This document shows, one piece after another, positions 33,718 to 44,291 of a stretch of DNA of 64,000 nt. The notes under the pieces were generated by a model. The model made no database searches. It was not told the DNA's origin and saw nothing but the letters and a program-made list of their open reading frames with translations. This DNA is from Ephemerocybe angulata (Eukaryota; Basidiomycota; Agaricomycetes; Agaricales; Psathyrellaceae): positions 124,001-188,000 of the forward strand of contig JAACJK010000175.1 in assembly GCA_013368325.1 (NCBI GenBank), given 5' to 3'. The position numbers were made by a program, and so were the translations under genes. Position 1 is the first letter of the stretch. Each line of letters starts with the position of its first letter.

Positions 33718-34823
33718 CTAAGTAGGGCGGAGAAGTGAAATTATTTCTGCGAGAAAGAGCCAAATAACTATGAAGGCAAATATAATGGAAGCATACTGAG
33801 TCTGGGTCCGAGTTGGCCCTTGAAAGAGATGGGCGACTCTCTCCCGCTGCCGTTGTTCCTTCATCGCGGTAGGAGTGGCACAGAGAGGTGGTTGCATATA
33901 TGAGTAGGAACTGACGTCAAATTCTGGGGAGTCGGGGTATCGTTGGGTCGCGGGGTGAAAAGAACGCGCTATGTCGTAAAAACCGAGGAACCAAACGGGG
34001 AGGCGGACAGAAAATTCGTACTCCTCGTATGCCTCGAGGTGGAGGAGGTTCCAGATGGCTTTGAGCATGCAGAGAATGGTGATAGTAAGCGCTCGAATCT
34101 GGCGCTTAGTCACGGTAAGAGCGGGGAGGTCTTGTTCTACGCTCATCATAAGTATGAGGCATAACAAAAGAGGGGGAATTCATACCAATGACTTTCAGTG
34201 GAACTCTGCCATCGTACGTTAGGTTACGGAGTTCGAGATGGGTGAGGGCTCGGGTTCTGTCGATTGGGAAGGGTCTCCATCGCGTTGGAGAGACGACCTT
34301 GAGATTTGTGAGCAGAGCCCCAGACCTATCGTTTTACGAAAAAACAGACCACAAGATGGTTTAGGTCGAGCCCGAAGGCTTTCTGGATTTGTGCCAGGTC
34401 AATACCTCCCCTTGGGGTGAACTGTATGTCATCCCAGGCGTCCCATTTGCCTCCCCAAATGTCTCCGTCGATCTCAGAGCGCGAGTAGTACTCGACACGT
34501 ACGTACCTGTCATGAAATGTGTGTGAGTGACCAGGTCAGTGGACAAGAGGAAACAGTGTTAACCCAGGTGGAGACTGAGCTGGTCTGAGAGGCGGGCAGA
34601 TAGAGCCTATCTCTTTAAGATAGCTGCGCTCGAGCTCGAATCGGCGCTGGTGAGCAATTGCATCCAGAGGTGACTTGTCAAAGATGGATGGGCTCTCCTC
34701 CCAAGTTTTCCTGGACTCTGCGGCAGATTGGTACGCTTGAGATAAAGTATCCTTTATCCCACTAGCCACACTATCTCTTGCTGATAGGCTCTTGAAGTAG
34801 CAAAGCCTGAGAGCTGTTAGCAT
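33718..34823 (-). CDS. Hypothetical tail-anchored membrane protein
   Basis: Four exons on the minus strand (34823-34564, 34506-34353, 34297-34186, 34136-33718) give 314 residues with consistent phases. The protein has a charged N-terminal helix-rich part, then EYYSRSEIDGDIWGG and a central segment (ITILCMLKAIWNLLHLEAYE). It ends in one hydrophobic segment (SIIFAFIVIWLFLAEIISLL), as in a tail-anchored protein. I do not recognise the family. Open frames continue upstream to about 35540 in the same orientation and an acceptor-like CTCAG precedes the ATG, so the true 5' end may lie further out. Confidence 0.6.
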
Positions 34824-35879
34824 CCTGAGATTGAGGTCGAGTCAGAGGGTTATCATGAGGGTGGGGGGTTCAATCCGAGTCATTCTATCAGTTGCCAGTG
34901 GTTCAGGTTCTTGAGTCACAAAGAACAAGGTAGCGAAGTCTCGTTAGCCATGGATACAGTGGTGTTCTTGACACAGAAGATTCGTTTCCAAAGTCTTGTA
35001 ATCCGCGAAAAGTCACGGATAGGGAACAAGGGATCCACGCGACGCGTTGTTTGGTTGTGCGCGTTATTTGCCAAGGGCCTTCGAACGAAACAGCTTCTTC
35101 TCCGCATGGCATCAGAATGCAGGCCTTGTTCCGCTCTCACTTTCAAGTTCTGTTCAAGTTAGCTGAGCTCGACGATGAACCAGATGGGAACCTTCATACA
35201 GGCGGAAAGGTCAGCCCCCCTATTCTCCTTTGCCAACTGAGCTCATAGCCAACGGGCAGCAGCTTAAATATAACATCCTTGTGATGCTCCGAGTCTCGGC
35301 GCTTGAGCTTGATGACCTGCCGACGGCAATACCAAACCGTCTTCATCCACCATGCACACGTAGGCAGCCCTTGTGACAGTGTAGCAGCTGGGCAGCTCTG
35401 CCCTAATAGGCTCTGAGCACGGATCAAGACTCGCCGTCAAGCCCGTAAGTAGTGCGTACGAAGAAGCCCAAATGTCATTTCGGGGTGTTCCCTTTCCGGA
35501 CCAGGATATCGACCAGATATCTAGGTAGGGACAGCTCAAGTGTCAAGGACAACCTCTTTCTTCATCAGCGACTCCGAGGGACACCAGTACGAGGAGAAAC
35601 AGTGGTATATCTCGAGGGAATTCGAATTTCGAGGGTCGGCAACATAAGTATCATTGCCATCACAATATCCGTCAAATTTGAGAACCGGATGCAATTTGGG
35701 TGGTTTCAGAATCGCTCTTCGCATGGAGCATCTAACTTTGAGGCTGTTTACATTTCCCATCTTCATCGCCAGGCTGCGCGCTCGCCTTACATCTGGGCCC
35801 TCCCACCCTCGTTTTTTTGACGAAGCCTTCGTGCTCTTGTCGTCCATTCCTTCCTCTAATCCTCCCTCTCATCTGAACA
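34824..35879. other. Divergent upstream region, possible extra 5' exons on minus
   Basis: Minus-strand frames at 35264-35539, 35194-35427 and 34916-35146 have some protein-like composition and could be 5' exons of the tail-anchored gene. I could not join them with consistent phases. The last 200 bases are the promoter of the 35880 gene. Confidence 0.3.
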
Positions 35880-37846
35880 ATGACTGAGGCCACTCGCTGG
35901 GTCATCATTGACGATAGGGACAGTCGAATCTCGTATTCGGGATCCTGGACCTCCAACAGTGGCGACAACTTTAATAGTCAAGGCAACTTCGGCGCGACCT
36001 ACCTTAATACTCTCCATGGGACAAGCACGGATGCTTCAAAGCTCTCCTTCACCTTCACTGGTGCGTCGAATCCTTAAACAATCGAACTGGTGTTAACAGG
36101 GTGCAGGCAACGCTGCGCGTATCATGGGGACGACCGATCTCAAGGTCGACTCATCTGGCGTGCCCGACCCTGATTGGGACTGTATATTGGACGGAAACGT
36201 CGTGGCTAGGCAGAGCGCTTTTCCCTACACGGAGAATAATTGGAGCTTCTGCGCCTTCGATAACCTCTCGCCTGGACAACATACCGTTGGTTTGAACGTG
36301 AAAACCAAATCCGGAAGAAGCTTCTGGATTGACCAAATCCAATACCGGCCGGGCAGCGCTACTGTCCAGAACGAAGTTGTGGCCGCTACTCGGGACGATG
36401 CCGATTTGAAATATAGCACAGGGTGGGGTGCATTGTCCACTGTTGGTTACAATACGATGGTCAAGGGAAGCACGGCTACATTCAGGTTCACTGGTGAGAA
36501 TATAAACAGTCAATGGTCCTCTTGGTTGACTTAGAAATCCTGTAGGGACTGGCGTTACTCTGTGGGCAATGTACGCCCACGAACTACCCCACGGCGCTGG
36601 AGAAGCTACCTATACCGTCGATGGCGGCTCACCGGTCACATTCACCATTGCAGGAGGTGGAGATACGTCAATCTACAATCGCAAAGTCTTCGACATCGGC
36701 GGACTGAGCCAGCAAACTCATACCCTCGTCATGACATACACCAGCACTGGCGGATCCACCCCTCTTGTCATATCCCAGCTGTTCGTCCAAGGAGGCACGA
36801 ACCTCCTCGCTCCAGCAGCTGCAAGTCCTGAGGGCGCCAAAAGCAGTGCAACTCCTACCACCTCTAACGTCACCCCGACCACTTCCGCTGGTGCCCCTGC
36901 TGCTGGAACTCCGGACATCGTCCCCGGAGCCGACCAACTATCCTCGTTCATTTCCTCGGCTTCGAGTTCGCCTGGTTCCTCCGCAACCGTTTTCCTGTCA
37001 GGGGATGCAACCGCAACGGCTGGGGCTGGGGCTGCGAACAACGGGAACAATGGCGCGATACCATCAGCCGAGCCTGGGACCTCAGGCTACGCTGCAAACG
37101 GAGATAAGACAGGCGGTTCAGCCACCAGCAAGACCCCGGTTGGCGCCATTGTTGGAGCTGTAGTCGGCGTACTGGCCATCGCGATCTTGATTTTCGGAAT
37201 CATTTGGTATCGAAGGAGAAAGCGCATTCAGCTTCGGAACGATGCAATGGACCCCACTCCCTTCAGCATGACCCAGGCTGGCGGTAACGATGCACAGGGT
37301 CTTTACAACTCGCAAGGCGTTCACAATCCACAAGGCTTCTATGACCAACAAGGCGCTTACAATCCACAAGGCGTTTACAATCCTCTAATGCAGACCATCC
37401 CGCCTGTGGCCTATCATGATCACCAGGCGAATTCCATGGTGGCTGCCCCCGGATCCCAGCTCGCATACATGAGCGAGCAATCCGTCTCCGAACCTTCAGT
37501 CGCAGCCGCCTCTGGACCGTATACCCCCCACAGCAAGCGGGGCCCAGGGTTCAACAGCCCGTACATATCGAGCGGCTCCCATCGCGACTCCGCACCCCCC
37601 AGCGCTACCACAGATTCTTTCTCTGCTCCCACTCCCTTGATACCCCATATCCCCGACAGCCGGTCTCGTGGCCACCAAGCTGGAGGATCGATTTCTCACA
37701 GCCTTTCGGCTGCATCTGTTTATACCAACTCCAACACGTCCTCGGCGGCCTCAGGGCCTATATTCCACCAGGATAGCGGAGTTCGCTTGCCAGCCGAGGC
37801 TCTCGCTCAGGTTGAGGAGTTCCCTCCGACGTACTCAGCACGTTGA
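35880..37846 (+). CDS. Single-pass membrane protein, duplicated beta domain, DSG/PPTY tail (family 2)
   Basis: Exons 35880-36060, 36107-36493 and 36546-37846 give 622 residues. There is no signal peptide. The protein starts with a domain opening RWVIIDDRDSRISYSGSW and containing GNAARIMGTT, CILDGNVV and FPYTENNWSFCAF. A second related domain opens DDADLKYSTGWGAL and contains AMYAHELPHG and ATYTVDGG. Each is interrupted by a phase-1 intron at the equivalent F[TR]FT/G site. A Ser/Thr/Ala linker leads to one membrane segment (about 388-411) with a YRRRKR stop-transfer. The tail holds a short repeat (about 37300-37385, units like YNPQGV), then HQDSGVRLP and ends PPTYSAR. The domains resemble galactose-binding-like sandwiches of basidiomycete surface proteins; ligand unknown. 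Confidence 0.87.
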
Positions 37847-38216
37847 ACGCGCGGATCCCTTTATTTGTTTTGTATACCATGGACTCTCGAAATATTGTTT
37901 TATATGACCCAGACTCAAGGTATGCACCCTTTTTGGGTCGTCGAGAAAGCCTCTAGCTCCTCTCATCTAACCTCCACTGGGCGAGAGGTTCGCGTTATAT
38001 ATGTCTAAGCTATGGAGAGGCTATTACCTGGACGAGCTTCAAGGAACGAGTAGACGGGCAAACGGCACCGGGATCGCGGGCGCTTATTTCTGCTGGTCTC
38101 CTTGCTAAAGGACGAAACCCTAGATGCGATTATTGTGAAGATACAGGTTACAGTGGGTACGTTCAGAGATCTTGCTATTCGTCATGAGTACGAAGTCCAA
38201 AAACATAGTCTGGCCG
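37847..38216. other. Convergent 3' flanks with one 13-mer motif
   Basis: No gene recognised. Contains the motif at 38078-38090. Confidence 0.5.
38078..38090 (+). promoter_or_regulatory. GGGCGCTTATTTC motif
   Basis: Exact 13-mer, 127 bases beyond the stop codon of the minus-strand 8-TM gene. Confidence 0.45.
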
Positions 38217-39443
38217 TCAAACTGTCCGTTGCCGGCATAAGAGCCTTCTTCGTTCCTTTAAGCACAAAACGCTGCTGTACACGAACAGGGCCAGGGTAGG
38301 AGCAATGCACCCTACCTCCACACACGCTACTGGGATGTTGAATGTTCCGGTACTAAAGTCTGGGTCAGTGCTCCCTCGAATAACCCAGACAAGGGACGCG
38401 ACAAGCGATGCTCCCCACAGCACGACGAGCAAAAATCCGCCAGTGATAGTAGGCAGGCAGCCCACCCACGGCAGCTTGGCCAGCGCTGGTGGAGCGGTTC
38501 CAGGATGTCCTTCGCTGGGTTCCCCTTCGATGGCGGGGCTAGGAATGTTGCTGCTGTTGATCATGCGTAGATCCTTTACGATCAGCACAAGAAGAGTTGC
38601 TGAATACAGAAGAGTAAACCCCGCAGAAATGGGAGTTAAATAGACGGATGTTGCGCCAAAGTTGACCATAGATAGCCCCAAGATGAGGAAGCAGAAAAGG
38701 ATGACCATCACCATGAGCTTGGCGATTTTTTGCGCCTGGCTTAGTGAAACGACGGTCATCCCAGTTGCAACTGGTACTGTGCTGCCCGTGACAGCTTCCA
38801 GGCTGCTAACGTCCCTGCTCCCCTGGCCCGCATCTCGTAGGGCGAGAATGGATTTCCTCTCCTTCGCGCATACAACGCAAAGGCAACCCATGACAGAAAT
38901 TTGGAAATTTATCGCAATCATCTCTGCCACAGATGCGAACAGTCTCGTCCTACTCCATGCCCAGGAGTCATTGAAGGCGACCTTTCCTAGCAGCCCGGGC
39001 CTATACAGTGCAATTATGATGGCGGTGAAAGAGACAATGAATGCAGCGAGCCAAAGTATGACGAGAAGTATCCCGGAGGCGATGGTTTCTGGACGGCATG
39101 CGGCTGGGAGAGGGGGAGGGGTATTGGATCGTGGTCGTTCTGGCACGGGATCTTTGGGACCCGTCAGCACAGTTGTCACGGGCGTCGCCTCTTCCCCGGT
39201 CTTGGGTTCCGTCTGGGGGCCGTTGTCGGCATCGTGCTTCTTTTTGTGCTCTTTCGCGCTGAGTACGAGGAGGGTAATGTTGAAAGCTATGTTGAGGACG
39301 AATGCTGCGGGGGAAAGGAAAAGCGATGTCGTTCCTAGCATAACCATGGAGCATCCAATGGTTGCGGAGCATAGGATTGTTGAGGCTAACAACAGCCTTT
39401 GGATGAGGAGTGGACGCGACCCGCTGAAGATGTTGAAGGCCAT
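38217..39443 (-). CDS. 8-TM membrane protein with internal duplication, tandem copy 1
   Basis: An intronless frame of 408 codons. The two halves are related. Half 1 has GCSMVMLGTTSLFLSPAA and NITLLVLSAKEHKKK, then GILLVILWLAAF and ending CVVCAKERK. Half 2 has GLSMVNFGATSVYLTPIS and ATLLVLIVKD, then GGFLLVVLWGAS and ending SVLCLKERRR. Each half appears to have four helices with a soluble loop between helices 2 and 3, so eight in total. It is strikingly similar to the next gene. I do not recognise a named family. No catalytic motif is visible. Confidence 0.8.
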   Translation of the reverse strand: MAFNIFSGSRPLLIQRLLLASTILCSATIGCSMVMLGTTSLFLSPAAFVLNIAFNITLLVLSAKEHKKKHDADNGPQTEPKTGEEATPVTTVLTGPKDPVPERPRSNTPPPLPAACRPETIASGILLVILWLAAFIVSFTAIIIALYRPGLLGKVAFNDSWAWSRTRLFASVAEMIAINFQISVMGCLCVVCAKERKSILALRDAGQGSRDVSSLEAVTGSTVPVATGMTVVSLSQAQKIAKLMVMVILFCFLILGLSMVNFGATSVYLTPISAGFTLLYSATLLVLIVKDLRMINSSNIPSPAIEGEPSEGHPGTAPPALAKLPWVGCLPTITGGFLLVVLWGASLVASLVWVIRGSTDPDFSTGTFNIPVACVEVGCIAPTLALFVYSSVLCLKERRRLLCRQRTV

Positions 39444-40136
39444 GGCTTGTACAGAACTTTGGGGCGTCTCGCGTTCAAACCCATGGCGAGAGACTCACTT
39501 AAAAGTGATTATCTGCACAGATTGGCCCTCTTGTGTCAGTGCTGTACAGCCGTAATGTACACTGCCATCCCCGCTATGAGATAAGACTTTACAGCTTTTC
39601 ACATCTGTGGAAGTGACCTAAGCTTTGGGGTAGACTGATGTTTAACTTCCTTCAAGATCCTTTCAAGCTGGTCTCAAGGCCAAGCGGGCACATAGATAGG
39701 CAGAGTAAAGGTATGATTCAAACAAGCTGTGATCGGAGTCTTGAGTCTGACGGGTTTGGGCGCTTATTTCAGCGTTCCTACGAAAAGTATTATCCTGCGG
39801 TCGCTGTGTCCCCTTTCTGACCATGCATATGTCCTCCGGAATGAACCTACGACGACGGACATTAATTCTGCTTGAAAGTATGCTGGCCAATACGCGACGA
39901 TGGCTTCGAGGATCAACAAGCCCATTCAGAACTCATTGTGCAACCGCATGAAGGCTGTCACGTCGCCCCATGAGGCCTGAGTATCTGGAAGATGGTGGTA
40001 AAGGGTTGGTAAAGCGGTAGATAAAGCCTAAGCATCTAGACAAGATATTGAATGGACGGAATAGCTACGTGGGGGCTCCGAGGCGATGGTACGTAATAGG
40101 TCCATAGGATATGGTAGTCCAACTGTCCAAGTAAGC
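39444..40136. other. Intergenic between 8-TM tandem copies
   Basis: Upstream region of copy 1 with the motif at 39758-39770. The flanking sequence resembles the upstream region of copy 2 for about 30 bases and then weakly. No gene. Confidence 0.5.
39758..39770 (+). promoter_or_regulatory. GGGCGCTTATTTC motif upstream of 8-TM copy 1
   Basis: About 315 bases upstream of the minus-strand start codon, in opposite orientation to the gene. The similarity to copy 2's site continues as CAGC[GA]TTCC[TC]ACGAAA. Confidence 0.6.
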
Positions 40137-41366
40137 TTAAGAGATCCGCTTCTCCACTTGTTCTAAGAGCCTTTGTCTTTCTTTCAAGCACAAAATACTA
40201 CTGTACGCTATAAAACCAATTACCGGAGGAATACAGGCTATTTCGATCCACACTACTGGAATGATTGCCCCACTGCCAGTGCCAAAATCTGCGTCAGTGT
40301 TTCGGAAATTTAACCAGACAAGGGATATTGAAAGAGCGGCTGTCCACAGAATGACAAGCAAGAATCCGTAGATAATGACAGGTAGGCGTCCTACCCACGG
40401 CAAAGTGCGTAATGTGTCGGTGGGTTGCGGTTGCCATGGCGGGAGGAGGGTTACATAGTGTTCACTATCTTTTTCTCCACTGTTGCCTGTGTCGCTACTC
40501 CGGCGGTTGGGCAGGTCCATTAGAATCAGGACAAGCAGGGTTGGCGAGTATAGGAAAGTAGCCGCGGCAGAAAACGGGGTCAAGTATAGGGATGTTGCCC
40601 CATAGTTGGTCATGGAAAGTCCCAAGATGGGGGAGCAGAACACGATAGTGCCCACCATCAGCTGGCCAACTTTTTGTGATCGGATACGAAGGGCGATGTC
40701 GGCGGTTGTGACTCCTCCTGCGCTGCCAACAGCCCTGCTCGCCTGGCCCCCAGCTCCCTGATCGTAGAGGTATTTCCTCTCCATCTCGCATACGTGGCAC
40801 AGGGTGAGCAGGACGTACATCTGAAAGAGCATCAAGAGTATCTCTGCAAAGGATGCGAATAGCCCCATCCTGCCCCAGTCCCAGCCATTAAACCCGAAAT
40901 GTCCCCCAACCATGGGCCTGAAGCCCCTGAAGTCGGCGAAGATGATGACGCAGATGGAGATCATCACTGTGGCGAGCCAAATTACGACGAGAAATAATCC
41001 AAAGACGATGGTTTCTGAGCGGCATGTGGCTGGGAGAAGGGGAGGAGATGGCGGTAGCAGCTCTGGACCTTTGGGGCCCGCCGACAGTAACACAACTGCC
41101 ACCACGGGCGTTGATTCTACATCGGTCTCGGGTTTTTCTTTGGAGCCATTTTTGGTGTTGAGCTTCTTCTTGCGCTCTTTCGCGCTGAGTACGAGGAGGG
41201 TGATATTGAAGGCCAAGGTAAGGGCAACCGCGACGGGGGAAAGGGATAGGGATGTCGCTCCTGACAGGACCTTGGAGCATCCCAAGATGGCCAAGGATAG
41301 GATAGTTGAGGCCCGTATCAGCCATTGTATGTGGAGTGGTCGCGTTTCAAAGGTGATGAGCGACAT
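40137..41366 (-). CDS. 8-TM membrane protein with internal duplication, tandem copy 2
   Basis: An intronless 409-codon frame collinear with the 38217 gene. Shared landmarks are LGCSKVLSGATSLSLSP, NITLLVLSAKERKKK, a Pro-rich loop with CRSETIVFGLFLVVIWLA, then LGLSMTNYGATSLYLTPFS, PTLLVLILMDL and ILCLKERQRLL at the end. The two halves repeat the same four-helix unit. Tandem orientation, equal length and shared promoter motif show recent duplication. The function is unknown. No signal peptide cleavage is expected, because the first helix begins near residue 12. Confidence 0.8.
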   Translation of the reverse strand: MSLITFETRPLHIQWLIRASTILSLAILGCSKVLSGATSLSLSPVAVALTLAFNITLLVLSAKERKKKLNTKNGSKEKPETDVESTPVVAVVLLSAGPKGPELLPPSPPLLPATCRSETIVFGLFLVVIWLATVMISICVIIFADFRGFRPMVGGHFGFNGWDWGRMGLFASFAEILLMLFQMYVLLTLCHVCEMERKYLYDQGAGGQASRAVGSAGGVTTADIALRIRSQKVGQLMVGTIVFCSPILGLSMTNYGATSLYLTPFSAAATFLYSPTLLVLILMDLPNRRSSDTGNSGEKDSEHYVTLLPPWQPQPTDTLRTLPWVGRLPVIIYGFLLVILWTAALSISLVWLNFRNTDADFGTGSGAIIPVVWIEIACIPPVIGFIAYSSILCLKERQRLLEQVEKRIS

Positions 41367-42536
41367 GAACAGTTGTGGGGCCAGGGGAGCTGTGATGTGC
41401 TCTCGCTCAAAGGCCCTGCTGACGAGTCGGAAGGACTCCGATCAATTCCCGCGACTTGTGCTCTGATTCAGAATTGAGATTCCTATCCATATGAAAGGAA
41501 GTGTTCGCGAGAGCGAATGCTGAAAGGGCTGGGGATGGCAAGTTAATCGGCATCGACAAGTAGGTAGAGCATATAGAGTCGGTTTCGGTTCCTGATTCTG
41601 GGCGCTTATTTCAGCATTCCCACGAAATCCATCACTCATTGGGCCAGGTTGGTTTGCCTGTCTGTTTCCGACCACCACTCGCCCCTCGGAACGAACCTAG
41701 GCTCTTGTCCACCTAATCGCTCCTGGCTAACATCGTAATCGCTCTAAAACACTCTTGCGCATCCAGAGATTGCAACGGTCCGGCTGGCAACCTCGAACTC
41801 GTGCCCGAACGCACGTCAGGCATCGCACCGTGAATCGATGGGCCTCTCCCTACCTTGCAATGGTCTCTTTAGAGTGTTTCTACACTACCATGACCCATGA
41901 CCTTTCGCCATCTCGTACAACGTCCTGGTTCTTGCTTTCCATGTTGGGGCATTGTTGCATCAATTAGACGAAGAAGGCATTTAGGAGATTCCATGACGAC
42001 GAACCCACCATCTCACGGATAGTCAAGAGCGATACTGTCAATGCAGTTGGCCGTACTATGCGATTCTGGCAGTTGGCCGAAAAGTGAGCGTATCTGCGAT
42101 GTGCTTTTCAGATGGAGTGTCGCAAGAGTGTCCTTACCTAAATCTCTGCGCTATGCTCGACCATCTGCGTAGTAGCCCGAGGAACCCCACGCCGTGGCTC
42201 GGGATGGCAACAAATTATTAAAAACATTCTCTGTTGACAGACGGACACAAGCGTCTATAACAAGAGCGGACCGGGACACAATGCCCCTGACAAATTACAT
42301 CAGGAAGTCAAGGGGCCTATGGTGGGCTTACGGGATGGGTGTTTTCTCCGTATACAACTTAGATGAGGTTGTTAAGGCAGCTCTGCTTCTCGCTCTTTCC
42401 CTTTACTTACTCCCCATCGTTGGCGGGCTTTCTCCACCTCGCGCTGCGCCCTGTAACTCTTCCACTCGCCAGGCCATCTCCACCAGCGGAAGGGGGCTCT
42501 TGGACACCCTTCGTTCGCTGGGTCCGTCATTCATGG
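41367..42536. other. Intergenic with possible coding remnant
   Basis: Contains the 13-mer motif at 41600-41612. A stop-free stretch near 41968-42087 (RRFHDDEPTISRIVKSD-like) looks like a small coding remnant but has no start or partner exons that I can join. Confidence 0.35.
41600..41612 (+). promoter_or_regulatory. GGGCGCTTATTTC motif upstream of 8-TM copy 2
   Basis: About 234 bases upstream of the minus-strand start codon, equivalent in place and orientation to the site at 39758. Confidence 0.6.
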
Positions 42537-43739
42537 ATGCTGAAGATACCGTTTTCATGGATTAGCCCGATCTCGCTGGCTACTTCGGCACCAACCAAGG
42601 CGACCATCTTACGAAGGGCGCTATCATGGCTCTTGGTGCTGCAAGTAGCCCTTCAAGCTCCGGGATGCTATGCCCAAAACAATGCCCAGAACAACCAGAA
42701 GAATACGACGATCCCTCTCACCAATCCACAGTCGGGCGAGGTCGTCTACACACCCTCCTTTTGCAACGCTACGACGGCTGCGGGTAATCCCCAATCATGT
42801 GCGGGCGCATGGTACGTTGACCTCACGATATAAAGTAGATAACCCTCACTGACTGATAGCGCCTGATCCTGATATACATCTGTGCCACTCTCCACATATC
42901 CCTTCTAATCCGACTACATCATATCTTCTTTCTTCTTTCACCAGGCAATCGGGTTTCTCAGATAGTGGCGTGCCAATCGTCACATCAGCTGGGCAGAATG
43001 CTGCAACAGGGAACATCCTTCCCCAGATATTTTTCCGCTTCAGAGGTGAGTGTGTTTCATTCCTACCCGTCTAGGAGCATTTCCTGATTCTAGCATGCGC
43101 TTCTTCCATCGATGATAGCCTCACGAGTCTTCGTGAATATGGATCCAACCTCGGGGGCATCAATTAATATCACTGTATCGTCTAACGACATAACCATAAT
43201 GAACACTGTCCAGGCATCTCTTGGAACTGCAACAATAGTCAACCTCCCGAACGGATCTATAACGACCTTGACCATCACCCTCCTTCCTTCTCCTCCGAAC
43301 CCATTCAGTCTATTTTCCGTAGTGATCACTACCGCCCTTGATGCGTGAGTCTCTGGTTATTTTGCGATTCATTTCTTTTTTGCTCGGTGTACATGTATAT
43401 CAATTTCGTTATCGTTAACCAATGAATGCCATTCTCAGGGACCCTACATCCGTCTTCCCTACTCAAACTTTGCCTGTTCCGACCCCGGTGTCTACCTGGT
43501 ATAACCCTTCAACGACGAGCTATGCGACCACGACCATCACCATGCCTAACTCAGCGCCGACCGCTACCCCTACCACGTCAAGTAATCGACGCCGAATGAT
43601 AGCCCAAGCTGTGGGCATCACAGTTGGCCTTGGGCTTGGTCTCACCGCGATATTGGTCGCCGCCTTCTTTTACTGGAAGAAACGCCGGAGAATAGCACGC
43701 CTTTGGAGACGGAGTGCGAGCAGAGTGGAATTCGACTGA
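42537..43739 (+). CDS. Type I single-pass membrane protein of unknown function
   Basis: Exons 42537-42811, 42945-43045, 43119-43344 and 43439-43739 give 300 residues with consistent phases (2, 1, 2). A signal peptide (ALSWLLVLQVALQAPGCYA) precedes an Asn-rich N-terminus with likely N-glycosylation sites (NTT, NAT). A small Cys-containing ectodomain follows (TPSFCNATTAAGNPQSCAGAW, split by an intron at the Trp), with FFRF and NITV segments. After a Ser/Thr stalk there is a membrane segment (GITVGLGLGLTAILVAAFFYW) and a short basic tail. Unlike its neighbours it has a real signal peptide and no long tail. An in-frame ATG at 42363 is an alternative start. Confidence 0.78.
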
Positions 43740-44291
43740 ACATGGTTAGCGTCCCTCCGTATTCTTGGGTGTACAGTTAGTTGCGCTGAGGTGCATATAT
43801 TAGTGTGAGCAGCCTTAATCGGTACGGTAATAAAAGCGGCCTCCTTTTTGGTCGCCATTTCTGTCAACTCTATCTTGATTTTTCCTCTTCTGTGGGCGGT
43901 TTTCTCTTCAGGGTTCCAGTGTTCCAGAATGTATTGAGTCTACTATTGACCGCACGGTAACTCCGAGTCGGCCCAGGGATATGGACCAAAGACGTATGAG
44001 CGCTGAGCGCTGAGGCATGAGGCTGCAGTTGCACTGCAGGTCTACAAGTTGAAGGAGAGATTGGTGAGATACAGTTGTGTGTCGACTGCGGGCAATGCTT
44101 GCCGTTGACGATCGGGTCTCGAGGCTTGGGGTACGAGTACATGCGAAACAAAAGTATAGATCGAACAAGGAACCCCTGGAAGCGAACCCCAAGATTTAGA
44201 TAACACATATTACGCGGTATATCGAGCTGAATACAGTAGCAGAGCGTGATAAAAAGTCCAAATGCATTGTCCGTTTTCTGAAAAAGATCCA
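43740..44291. other. Convergent 3' flanks
   Basis: No gene recognised. The short minus-strand frames are not exon-like. Confidence 0.5.

Noticed and set aside
38662..39555. 297-codon plus-strand frame opposite the 8-TM gene
   Set aside because: The minus-strand frame has eight helices and a tandem paralogue. The plus frame has neither.
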